Assembly (NCBI RefSeq): GCF_042679565.1
Contig: NZ_JBHTMY010000002.1
Location: 310,001 to 374,000 of the forward strand
Direction of reading: 5' to 3'
Origin: Namhaeicola litoreus
GTDB taxonomy: Bacteria > Bacteroidota > Bacteroidia > Flavobacteriales > Flavobacteriaceae
Length of the DNA stretch: 64,000 nucleotides
In this document: positions 18,101 to 25,269 of the stretch, piece by piece
Layout: each line of letters starts with the position of its first letter
Numbering within the stretch: position 1 is the first letter of the stretch
Notes under the pieces: model-generated
What the model saw: the letters and a program-made list of their open reading frames with translations, nothing else
What the model was told of the DNA's origin: nothing
The model's database searches: none
Made by a program: the position numbers and the translations under genes

Positions 18101-19313
18101 GGTTTTTGATCTGGAAAAAATGGATAAAATCATCACTAATTTGATCTCAAATGCCATTAAATTCACCAAAGATAATGGCAGTATAGAATTGAACATCAAG
18201 CGACACAGCAAAGATCGTTTGACCATTTTGTTGACAGACTCTGGAATTGGTATTTCAGAGAAAGACCTGCCCCATATCTTTGACCGTTTTTACCAGGCAG
18301 ATAATTCGGAAACCAAAAAATACGAGGGTACAGGTATCGGATTAGCCTTGACTAAGGAGTTGGTAGAATTACACGGTGGCACCATAGTGGTGCATAGTAA
18401 TAAAAAAGACGGTGGCACTATCTTTAAAATAGATTTGCCTATAGGCGAACCTAAATCCGATCAGGTTACCATTAAATTTGAGGATGTGGAAAGACAAAAC
18501 CATGTAGATAGTTGGGAAAAAATGGTCCGAACCGAAACAATTTTAACAGATAGGGTCCAAAAAATTATATTGTTAATTGAGGACAACGAAGACATCCGAA
18601 AATTTGTTGCGGAACAATTAATGGATACTTATGAAATTGTTGAAGCAGAGAATGGCGACCAAGGAATTGAAGAAGCTCAAAAATTGATTCCCGATCTTAT
18701 TATTACCGATGTGATGATGCCAAAAATGGATGGCCATAGTCTTGTGAAATATTTAAAGAACAATGAAAAGACCAGCCACATACCCATTGTTATGCTTACG
18801 GGGAAAGCTACCCAAGAGGATAAATTATCAGGTTTAGAAACGGGGGTAGATGCCTATATTACTAAACCTTTTAGCATTAAAGAACTTAAGATTTGGATTG
18901 CGAACCTCATCAGACAACACGAACAAATAAGGGAAAAATACAGAAATGAATTTGTCATTGATCCTACCGAAATATCAGTTAGAACTTTAGACCAGGACTT
19001 CTTGTTGAATTTGCAAAAGCTCGTACTTCAAAATCTAAATGATGCCACATTCGGCGTAGAACAGTTGGCTGAGAAAACAAACCTCAGTACGTCCCAGTTG
19101 CACAGAAAACTACACGCCTTGATCGATCAGGCCCCCGGACAGTTCATTCGCAATATGCGCCTTCAAAAAGCTTCAGAACTTATCAAACAGAATAAAGATT
19201 CTCTGGCAGATATTTGCTTTAAAACAGGATTTAACGATCAGGCTTATTTTTCTCGCGCTTTCAAAAATCAATTTGGCTGCAGTCCTTCTGCCTACAAAAA
19301 AGATTTTAACTAA
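15147..19313 (+). CDS. Hybrid two-component system sensor kinase/response regulator (HTCS)
   Basis: A 1388-residue one-protein signalling system. Order: N-terminal signal/anchor (about 24-42), two beta-propellers of Reg_prop repeats (WFGTKDGL, WVGTESGML, WIGTNVGL, to about 690), Y_Y_Y domain (about 725-810), membrane segment (about 828-848), HisKA with phospho-acceptor His886 in SHEFRTPL, HATPase (about 970-1110, with GTGIGLALTKELVELHGG), receiver with Asp1188 in DVMMPKMDG, and AraC-type helix-turn-helix to the end. HTCS proteins sense glycans or other ligands in the periplasm and activate nearby genes. It probably controls the genes that follow at 19454 onward, but no SusCD-type locus adjoins it. 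ATG 15147 is chosen; TTG 15072 is less likely. Confidence 0.96.
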   Translation: MDELNIGVQKCTKDRRIRSSRLRLTVNLFLTLLGFCSAIFSQGIRFKHLNINDGLSQNAVFAITQDKEGFMWFGTKDGLNKYDGYKFTVYQHDPNNQMSLDANYIKSLYCDKQGVLWVGTESGMLNRFDKKSNSFLRIKLPLADGSGDNHFEIKTINEDVSGNIWVGTRDNGLFQISVSAKNTDDYQVEQIHNVKDGLYPLSHNTIRDIYADEKGYLWIGTNVGLNRLNIETKEIKSFYLDVKKPEAPKSNSDLSITCIYGNNDGYLWLGTLTGLVKFDTSNFKYKVYPHHLSVFRYGWGEITEIIEDKDHDLWLATSAELMRFNPITEKYTSYKHDAYQDESLSFNSVSSLFLDRSHIIWIGTTGMGIDYYDPKAHHFLLLRTKNGENSRISSFSITSILEENDRYVWVSGEVLYRWDRETGKIQSFEGDSNEPYRFGNTAAWSMIKSKDGNLWFSSTTGIYKYDPKTGKSTNFRYSPDDPNGVPQKDVYLIYEDLEQNLWIVTENFLSKMIDRENGVFTHFRYLNGPEFNVYVRPVLLDEGIGKMWLGSKHGLLLFDKKTETFEALINQPENPNSLINNHVKSLCQDPIDPEKFLWIGTSGGLELYDKEQKTFSHFTEKDGLPNNVIYGILPDPPHHLWLSTNKGLSKFNLEEKRFRNFDVQDGLQSNEFNTGAYFRSEKGELFFGGINGLNYFIPGQIKNNAYIPPIAFTGLKVYSESSDTNKQNFFTDISLYDKNSLTFNNKDGIITFEFSALDFSSPKKNQYAYKLDKLHEDWIYINNQNTATFTNLPSGNYTFHVKGSNNDGVWNEAGISIPIKVLPHWSGTWWAYALYAILLFSLLSFIRNREMKRLAIKNQLGLERIESDSLRELDQLKSQFFTNISHEFRTPLTLIAGQTENLLEELQSTENVHKVQRISQNAKRIMQLINQIMDLAKLEAGKMNLYKEQENIVLYLKNLFFSFESIAEQKDINLIFISDENDIQVVFDLEKMDKIITNLISNAIKFTKDNGSIELNIKRHSKDRLTILLTDSGIGISEKDLPHIFDRFYQADNSETKKYEGTGIGLALTKELVELHGGTIVVHSNKKDGGTIFKIDLPIGEPKSDQVTIKFEDVERQNHVDSWEKMVRTETILTDRVQKIILLIEDNEDIRKFVAEQLMDTYEIVEAENGDQGIEEAQKLIPDLIITDVMMPKMDGHSLVKYLKNNEKTSHIPIVMLTGKATQEDKLSGLETGVDAYITKPFSIKELKIWIANLIRQHEQIREKYRNEFVIDPTEISVRTLDQDFLLNLQKLVLQNLNDATFGVEQLAEKTNLSTSQLHRKLHALIDQAPGQFIRNMRLQKASELIKQNKDSLADICFKTGFNDQAYFSRAFKNQFGCSPSAYKKDFN

Positions 19314-19359
19314 CACCATTCAAATTCTGTTGTAAATACCGCATTTAGAAGTTAAAAAA

Positions 19360-19396
19360 GCAAGAAAAATCCAACAAATTGCAAGAAAAATCCAAC
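19360..19396 (+). repeat. 16-bp direct repeat upstream of the 19454 gene
   Basis: GCAAGAAAAATCCAAC occurs twice, at 19360-19375 and 19381-19396, spaced 21 bases start to start (two helical turns). It sits just upstream of the predicted promoter at 19417. This geometry fits an AraC-type activator site, and the preceding gene ends in an AraC-type domain. Regulatory role is inferred. Confidence 0.5.
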
Positions 19397-19416
19397 TTTA
19401 AAATTAGGCTATTCTC

Positions 19417-19424
19417 TAAATTTG
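19417..19424 (+). promoter_or_regulatory. Predicted -7 promoter box for the 19454 gene
   Basis: TAAATTTG matches TAnnTTTG exactly, 30 bases before the ATG at 19454. A TTTA at 19397-19400 lies 16 bases upstream and could be a weak -33 element. The paired direct repeats end immediately upstream of it. Confidence 0.5.
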
Positions 19425-19453
19425 GTTTCATATTAATCCTAAAACCAAACAAA

Positions 19454-20176
19454 ATGAAAAAATTATTATTTATTGCCTTGGTGCTACCTTTTATGATCGT
19501 AGCGCAAAGTGACGCAACGAGATTACTTAACATGACAGAAATCACGGTAAAAATGGGTCATAATGAACAGTTCACAGAAGGTGCAAAAAAATGGAAAAAA
19601 TGCTATATAGATAACAAAGGAATGGATAAATACAATATATGGCATCGCGTGCAAGGCACAGGAAATGTATATGTGCTAACAGGTTGGATGAACAAATGGG
19701 CAGATATGGATAAAAAAGATGAAGCCTCAGCCAAATGTAATAACATCGTAAAGGAATCAATTATGCCGCATGTAGAAAGTGTCAATTACAACATTGCAGA
19801 ATCGATGCCAGATATAAGTACAACCTGGGATCCAGCGACCACCGTAGTATGGGTGACCTATTTTAAAGTCAATAACAGTTCTGTCTTTAACGACGTGATC
19901 AAAGAAACCTCTGCTGCTATGAAAAAAATAGAAGGTAATACCAGAGGTGCGTGGTACGATCTAATGGGTGGATCTCCTGATATGCCGAGTTACTTCGTTT
20001 CAACTCCGTTTAAAGATTATGCGGCATTAGATGTTGACAGAGATGGTGTATGGGAAGTTTTAGAAAAAGCGACCAATAAAGCGAAGGTCGAAGAAGTAAG
20101 AGCGAACTTCAGATCTTCGGTGGATACAATGTGGTCATATATCTTCAAATTAGACGAAGACATGAGTTACAGGTAG
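19454..20176 (+). CDS. Exported protein of unknown function
   Basis: A 240-residue protein with a clear signal peptide (KKLLFIALVLPFMIVAQ). The mature part appears to be two similar halves: one around ITVKMGHNEQFTEGAKKWKK and VYVLTGWMNKWADMD, the other around VTYFKVNNSSVFNDVIKE and YFVSTPFKDYAALD. That layout recalls a pair of ferredoxin-like (ABM or dimeric alpha/beta barrel) domains, but I do not recognise the family. ATG 19454 is chosen because it starts the signal peptide; an in-frame ORF extends upstream only through the direct repeats. Transcribed from its own predicted promoter next to the HTCS gene, so it may be a target of that regulator. Confidence 0.75.
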   Translation: MKKLLFIALVLPFMIVAQSDATRLLNMTEITVKMGHNEQFTEGAKKWKKCYIDNKGMDKYNIWHRVQGTGNVYVLTGWMNKWADMDKKDEASAKCNNIVKESIMPHVESVNYNIAESMPDISTTWDPATTVVWVTYFKVNNSSVFNDVIKETSAAMKKIEGNTRGAWYDLMGGSPDMPSYFVSTPFKDYAALDVDRDGVWEVLEKATNKAKVEEVRANFRSSVDTMWSYIFKLDEDMSYR

Positions 20177-20184
20177 AAGATCAT

Positions 20185-20226
20185 ATTCACTTCGTTTGTG
20201 AAGTGAATAATTCTAATCTTTTTTCT
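20185..20226 (+). terminator. Probable intrinsic terminator after the 19454 gene
   Basis: A hairpin of 9-bp arms, ATTCACTTC (20185-20193) and GAAGTGAAT (20200-20208), loop GTTTGT, followed after a short spacer by a T-rich run. It begins 9 bases after the stop codon. Confidence 0.6.
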
Positions 20227-20321
20227 CTTAAAAGAAATTCTTTAGTGGCCGTTATTCTAAGTAATCGGGGGATGACATAAATAACGGCTGCTTTCTGCGA
20301 TCATATAAAACATAGTACAAC

Positions 20322-20339
20322 CCCCATGTTTACATGGGG
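20322..20339. promoter_or_regulatory. Palindrome upstream of the 20429 lipoprotein gene
   Basis: CCCCATGT (20322-20329) and ACATGGGG (20332-20339) form a perfect 8-bp-arm inverted repeat around a TT centre, about 90 bases before the ATG. The small centre fits a dimeric regulator site better than an RNA hairpin. No family is indicated. Confidence 0.4.
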
Positions 20340-20428
20340 TATATTACTGAAAATAGAATTGATATCCATCAAAATGAACGGGGTTGCCGAAAACCGATTA
20401 GAGTAGGCTTTTAATAAACATACTAAAT

Positions 20429-20950
20429 ATGAAAAAAGTAATCTCGTTGAGACATACGGCTCTTTGTCTATGTCTTTGTGCACTGATCGCAGGTTGTGGT
20501 GCTCCTGCTAAAGAAACACCGGTTGAAACTGTAGTGGAGGTTGTACCGGAAATTGTGAAACCAGATCTTGGAAAGATAAAAGCTGAAATTCAGGCCCTTG
20601 AGACGGCTTGGGCAGAAGCAGATAATGCGCGTGATACAAATACTTTGTTAGGGTTTTATGGAGATGATGCCATAAGCATGAGTAATAATGCGCCAAGTGT
20701 AGTAGGTAAAGAAGCACTGACAAAAGAAATTGAAAGTAATATGGCGGAAAGAGTTGCAGGAAATACAGTAGTTTACACAACGCTGGAAGTATTTGGCAAT
20801 GAAGAGGTAGCTACAGAAATCGGCACATCCACCACAAAAGATGCAACCGGTAAAATTGTTAGCACAGGAAAATATATGGCTGTATGGGAAAGGCGCAATG
20901 GAAAATATGTTTGTATCCGAGATATTTATAATTCTGATACAAAAGAATAA
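20429..20950 (+). CDS. NTF2-like (DUF4440) lipoprotein
   Basis: A 173-residue lipoprotein: the signal ends at the lipobox Cys (ALIAGC, Cys23), followed by a Pro/Val/Glu-rich linker and an NTF2-like domain from about residue 50 (AWAEADNARDTNTLLGFYGDDA) to the C-terminus (YMAVWERRNGKYVCIRDIYN). The pattern is the DUF4440/SnoaL-like cone fold also seen in the exported gene at 2470 and as input domains of three kinases in this window. Monocistronic: it has a palindrome upstream and a strong terminator immediately downstream. Function unknown. Confidence 0.82.
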   Translation: MKKVISLRHTALCLCLCALIAGCGAPAKETPVETVVEVVPEIVKPDLGKIKAEIQALETAWAEADNARDTNTLLGFYGDDAISMSNNAPSVVGKEALTKEIESNMAERVAGNTVVYTTLEVFGNEEVATEIGTSTTKDATGKIVSTGKYMAVWERRNGKYVCIRDIYNSDTKE

Positions 20951-20961
20951 ATAAAAAGAAT

Positions 20962-20992
20962 TTGGAGAGGTTTTTACCTCTCCAATCTTTTT
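20962..20992 (+). terminator. Intrinsic terminator
   Basis: Arms TTGGAGAGGT (20962-20971) and ACCTCTCCAA (20976-20985) form a perfect 10-bp stem with a TTTT loop, followed by TCTTTTTG. It lies 12 bases after the lipoprotein stop. Confidence 0.85.
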
Positions 20993-21014
20993 GTGCAGTT
21001 TCTTCCTATTCAAA

Positions 21015-22331
21015 ATGAGATCAATGGTTCAACCAAACCAAACCACTTTCCAGCCTATCAAATCCAGTGCGCGCATCAATTCTCTAGATGTCATTCGAGG
21101 AATTGCCTTATTGGGCATCCTTTTAATGAACATCAATGGAATGGGGCTTCCTTTTTCTTATTCAGATCCAACGATTACCGGAGGAGGTGCAACAGGACTA
21201 AACCTCAAAGTCTGGATTGTAAACAACATGCTATTCGAAGGTACCATGAGGGGCTTATTTACCTTCCTTTTTGGCGCAGGTGCCATTCTACTCACAAGTA
21301 GATTAGAAAAAAGTGGTGCGGGCATTACCACCGCAGATATTTATTACAGGAGAATATTGTGGTTATTGCTATTCGGAATCATCAATGTTTATATTCTGCT
21401 TTGGCATGGCGATATTCTTTACCCTTATGCCATTTTTGGTCTGATGTTATTTCCATTCAGAAACGCAAAAGTCAAAACGCTTTTCCTGGCAGGAGGACTG
21501 TTGATATTGATTGGTGTTCTATGGGATGTCCAGGATTACCGCAATGATCTACAGATCCAAAAAGTAGGACTTGAAATTCAACCTATCAAAGATCAAGGAC
21601 TGGAATTGACAAAAGAACAGGAGGAAGATTTAAAGGCTTATGAAAAACTAATTACTAAAAAAACACCTGAGGAAGTAGAAGAGGAAATACAAAAAATGCA
21701 CCAGGGCTATTGGGCAGTTTTAATGGAAAAAGTAAAGGGAAATCAATTTATGCAAACCTGGCTGCCCTATCGCTTGTGGCCATGGGACATTCTGAGTTTT
21801 ATGTTGATTGGGATGGCATTTTTTAAACTGCGTATTTTTCATGGAGAACGTAAAAATAGTTTTTACTTTCTGCTCATGCTGGTTGGATATATCATTGGCC
21901 TGTCGATCAATTATATAGAAACCAAAACCATCCTCAACCATGATTTTGACAAATTAGCCATGGCGAAGGCCGATCAGACCTACCAGATTGGACGTTTATT
22001 TACTACCCTCGGACATGTAGGTTTATTCATGCTTTTTATCAAATCAGGAATTCTTGGTTTTCTGCAAAAGTCATTAGCGGCTGTTGGCAAACTGGCATTG
22101 ACCAACTATTTGATGCACAGTATCATCACTTCGATCATTTTCTATGGAGACGGTTTTGCTTTATATGGAGAATTACAGCGCTATGAGCTGTACTATATCG
22201 TTTTTGGCATTTGGATTTTCCAGCTTATCTATAGCCCAATTTGGTTAAAATACTTTTATTACGGACCGGCGGAATGGATTTGGCGCTCATTAACTTATCA
22301 AAAAATGCAACCCTTTCTCATTAAAAAATAA
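21015..22331 (+). CDS. DUF418 family membrane protein (second)
   Basis: A 438-residue polytopic membrane protein with the N-terminal signature INSLDVIRGIALLGILLMN and the C-terminal DUF418 half (GKLALTNYLMHS, YGPAEWIWRSLTY). A charged loop at about 180-235 separates the two halves. It is a distant paralogue of the protein at 3415, with matching N- and C-terminal motifs. ATG 21015 is chosen; translation could also start at ATG 21024. The MFS gene follows with essentially no gap, so they are probably co-transcribed. Confidence 0.88.
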   Translation: MRSMVQPNQTTFQPIKSSARINSLDVIRGIALLGILLMNINGMGLPFSYSDPTITGGGATGLNLKVWIVNNMLFEGTMRGLFTFLFGAGAILLTSRLEKSGAGITTADIYYRRILWLLLFGIINVYILLWHGDILYPYAIFGLMLFPFRNAKVKTLFLAGGLLILIGVLWDVQDYRNDLQIQKVGLEIQPIKDQGLELTKEQEEDLKAYEKLITKKTPEEVEEEIQKMHQGYWAVLMEKVKGNQFMQTWLPYRLWPWDILSFMLIGMAFFKLRIFHGERKNSFYFLLMLVGYIIGLSINYIETKTILNHDFDKLAMAKADQTYQIGRLFTTLGHVGLFMLFIKSGILGFLQKSLAAVGKLALTNYLMHSIITSIIFYGDGFALYGELQRYELYYIVFGIWIFQLIYSPIWLKYFYYGPAEWIWRSLTYQKMQPFLIKK

Positions 22332-22334
22332 TTG

Positions 22335-23708
22335 ATGTTTAAGCGCAAGACAAGATCACTTTTTTTAGGTAAAACAGTTTACCCTCCAAAACGAAAATTG
22401 GCTTTATCTGAAAATGCACTTTTGCGTTATTTCACTTTTTCATCACTGTATACAGCACAAGGAATCCCGGAAGGTTTAACTTACTTTGCCATACCTGCAT
22501 GGTTAGCGATGAACGGAAAAAGTCCAGCCGAAATTGGATCTTTTGTAGCCGCCATAGGTATTCCCTGGAGTTTTAAGATATTGGTAGCACCCATCATGGA
22601 TAGATATACCTACCTGCCTATGGGAAGAAAAAGACCCTGGGTCATCATTGGGCAACTCGGGCTAATTATTACCTTATTGTGCACTTCACTCATCAATAAT
22701 CCTCTTGATAATCTCCCTTATCTTATTGTAGCTGGCTTTTTTATCAGTTTTTTTGGTGCTTTTCAGGATGTGGCCGTTGACGGTATGGCCATCGATATTT
22801 TACCAATTGAAGAACAGGCACGAGCCAATGGTCTCATGTGGGGATCCAAAACGATCGGGATATCTTTGTCTCTGTTGGTTTCGACTTGGGTGATCAACCA
22901 TTACGGACTTCCCTATGCCACTGCACTGCTAGCATTCAGCATACTTATCATCTTATTGGTTCCTGTTTTCATCCTTGAAAACCTAGGAGAAAAACTAACT
23001 CCATGGACAAAAGGACAAGCTTCTTTAAAAACAAAAAAAGCGCAGGTAAGGAATTTAAAACAGATTTTTTTTAATCTAAAAAAGGTGTTTTTTCTACCTT
23101 CCAGCCTCATTCTTGGCGCTGCTGTCTTTATCATGTCGATTGGTTATGGATTAATGGAAGCATTATTGCCAGTTTTTACAATACAAGAAATAGGTTGGAC
23201 GAATGCTAGATTTTCTGAGGTAACTGCGATGGCCAACATTGTTGCCGGTATATTAGGTATGTTTGTGGCGGGTGCATTGGTAGACTATTTTGGAAAGATT
23301 AAAATGCTAAACCTTTTTTTATGGCTTTCTATCACCTTGATCCTTCTTTTGATCCTTGGTAAACAGTTTTGGAAATCCTCTTATTTTGTGCCGGCATTCA
23401 TTCTTGGTTATTACATTTTATATACTTTTCAATTGATCGCCATCTTCTCCATTGCCATGGAATTGTGTTGGAAAAGGATATCCGCTACCCAATTTACACT
23501 GTATATGGCGATCAGTAATTTAGGCAGAGCAACAGGTGCAGGCTTTTTAGGAGAGATAAAACATTTTTTTACAACTTGGGAGTTTGTAATTTCTGTCTAT
23601 GCGCTGGCGGCAGTCATTATGCTATTTTTTATTTCTAAAGTAAATACAAAAACACACCTGCTCAGTGTAGGCATTTTAGAAAAACAACATCAACCACTAA
23701 ATAATTAA
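22335..23708 (+). CDS. Major facilitator superfamily transporter (AmpG/PAT-like)
   Basis: A 457-residue transporter with about 12 membrane segments. After a basic cytoplasmic leader, the first helix pair contains YTAQGIPEGLTYFAIPAWL, and the loop between helices 2 and 3 has DRYTYLPMGRKRPW, the MFS motif A region of the AmpG/PAT group. A cytoplasmic Lys-rich loop (about 220-250) divides the two six-helix bundles. AmpG-like members import muropeptides or other small solutes; the substrate here cannot be assigned. ATG 22335 begins 1 codon into the frame just after the DUF418 stop. Confidence 0.85.
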   Translation: MFKRKTRSLFLGKTVYPPKRKLALSENALLRYFTFSSLYTAQGIPEGLTYFAIPAWLAMNGKSPAEIGSFVAAIGIPWSFKILVAPIMDRYTYLPMGRKRPWVIIGQLGLIITLLCTSLINNPLDNLPYLIVAGFFISFFGAFQDVAVDGMAIDILPIEEQARANGLMWGSKTIGISLSLLVSTWVINHYGLPYATALLAFSILIILLVPVFILENLGEKLTPWTKGQASLKTKKAQVRNLKQIFFNLKKVFFLPSSLILGAAVFIMSIGYGLMEALLPVFTIQEIGWTNARFSEVTAMANIVAGILGMFVAGALVDYFGKIKMLNLFLWLSITLILLLILGKQFWKSSYFVPAFILGYYILYTFQLIAIFSIAMELCWKRISATQFTLYMAISNLGRATGAGFLGEIKHFFTTWEFVISVYALAAVIMLFFISKVNTKTHLLSVGILEKQHQPLNN

Positions 23709-23731
23709 TCTTTTATTTTTATCTTTTTCAA

Positions 23732-24916
23732 ATGGTAGATATGAAAAGCAACCGAATCGAATCTTTGGATATTTTAAGAGGGCTTGTTATGGTGATCATG
23801 GCACTAGATCATGTAAGAGACTACTTTTATTACGGCTCTTTTTTTAATGATCCTACCGATTTAGAAACAACTACCCCTGTTTTGTTTTTTACCCGCTTTA
23901 TCACACACTTTTGTGCGCCTATTTTCGTATTTCTGGCAGGAACATCAGCCTTTCTTTACGGCAGTAAAAGGTCTAAACCAGAACTAGCCAAATTTTTATT
24001 CACCAGAGGAATTTGGCTGATTATACTCGAAATTGTGCTCAACAACCTCATCTGGACTTTTGACTTTGGCTATAGCATACAGATTCTCCAAGTAATTTGG
24101 GCCATCGGTTTGAGTATGGTCGTACTTTCAGGACTAATCTATTTACCTTATAAGGCGATCTTAGTTATTGCGACAATTTTAGTGGTGGGTCATAATTTAC
24201 TGGATGGGATTGTTGTACAAGGAAACAGTTTTAGAGATATCATCTGGTATATCCTACATCAAACGCATAGAATAGTTTTGGGGCCAAACAAGATGATTGT
24301 GTTCCGTTACCCTATTATTCCATGGATTGGTTTAATGGCATTTGGTTACTGTTTTGGAAAACTTTACCTGAGAGATTTTGATCAAACCTTAAGAAAAAAA
24401 TGGCTCTTAGGGCTAGGTTTTGGACTTACCCTCTTGTTTTTTATTGTAAGAGGAATCAACGTTTATGGTGATCTTTTACCATGGTCTGTTCAAAAAAATA
24501 CTATTTATACCTTTTTGTCTTTTTTAAATGTGGCGAAATATCCTCCCTCTTTGTCTTATTTATTGGTTACAACAGGTCCAACTTTTATTTTGCTGTATCT
24601 TCTGGAGGATAAAAAAAGTAGCTTGACACATTTCTTTTTAGTTTTTGGCCGAGTGCCGCTACTGTTTTACTTTCTTCATGTTTTAGTGATTCATGCTTTG
24701 GCCATGATCGGATTGACAATTTTTGGAGGAAATTGGAAAGATATGATCTTAACATTAGATGTGTTTGCAAACGCAAAACTCATCCATTATGGCTATCCTC
24801 TTTGGGTAACCTATCTTATTTGGATAGGAGTAATTCTTTTGCTTTATCCGATTTGCAAAAAGTATATGATCTACAAAGCCACGAATAAAGAAAAATGGTG
24901 GTTGAGCTATTTGTGA
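23732..24916 (+). CDS. DUF1624/heparan-alpha-glucosaminide acetyltransferase-like membrane protein
   Basis: A 394-residue polytopic membrane protein. The N-terminus RIESLDILRGLVMVIMALDH with a His in the first helix, and the CAPIFVFLAGTSAFLYG segment, are the hallmarks of the DUF1624/HGSNAT-like group of membrane acyltransferases. About ten hydrophobic segments follow. These proteins may move acyl groups across the membrane onto sugars, but that is family knowledge, not shown here. It follows the MFS gene by 23 bases. ATG 23732; ATG 23741 is an alternative. Confidence 0.85.
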   Translation: MVDMKSNRIESLDILRGLVMVIMALDHVRDYFYYGSFFNDPTDLETTTPVLFFTRFITHFCAPIFVFLAGTSAFLYGSKRSKPELAKFLFTRGIWLIILEIVLNNLIWTFDFGYSIQILQVIWAIGLSMVVLSGLIYLPYKAILVIATILVVGHNLLDGIVVQGNSFRDIIWYILHQTHRIVLGPNKMIVFRYPIIPWIGLMAFGYCFGKLYLRDFDQTLRKKWLLGLGFGLTLLFFIVRGINVYGDLLPWSVQKNTIYTFLSFLNVAKYPPSLSYLLVTTGPTFILLYLLEDKKSSLTHFFLVFGRVPLLFYFLHVLVIHALAMIGLTIFGGNWKDMILTLDVFANAKLIHYGYPLWVTYLIWIGVILLLYPICKKYMIYKATNKEKWWLSYL

Positions 24917-25269
24917 TGTATTTTTCTCAATGGTTCAGTACCATCTCTACATGTTGATCTCTGTACTTTTTATAGAGATAGATAGACGCTAGGTAGACGC
25001 AACGATGAAGGAAATATGAAGTCGCTATAAAGCAAGTCGGGAAGACTCCTTAATGAAAAACTAAAAATGTTTTTTAGCTCACGTAATTAGTCGAAAGGAT
25101 AAAATCCTAAAATACCGGACATTATTGACTGGATATTCATAAAAAATAGAGCCAGACTAATTTTTCTTTTTCGATTTTTCTTATCTTTTGACAAACTTCC
25201 AATGAATGAAGCGTTTAAACCAAAACATTCATTGTTTGTCGGCCAATATCAACTATACCAAATTTAAAA
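24917..25269. other. Intergenic region upstream of the signalling island
   Basis: 353 bases without a credible gene. It probably holds the promoter for the long kinase operon beginning at 25270, but I find no exact TAnnTTTG box. A weak stem (ATCTCT/AGAGAT near 24957-24980) might be a terminator for the upstream operon. Confidence 0.4.
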
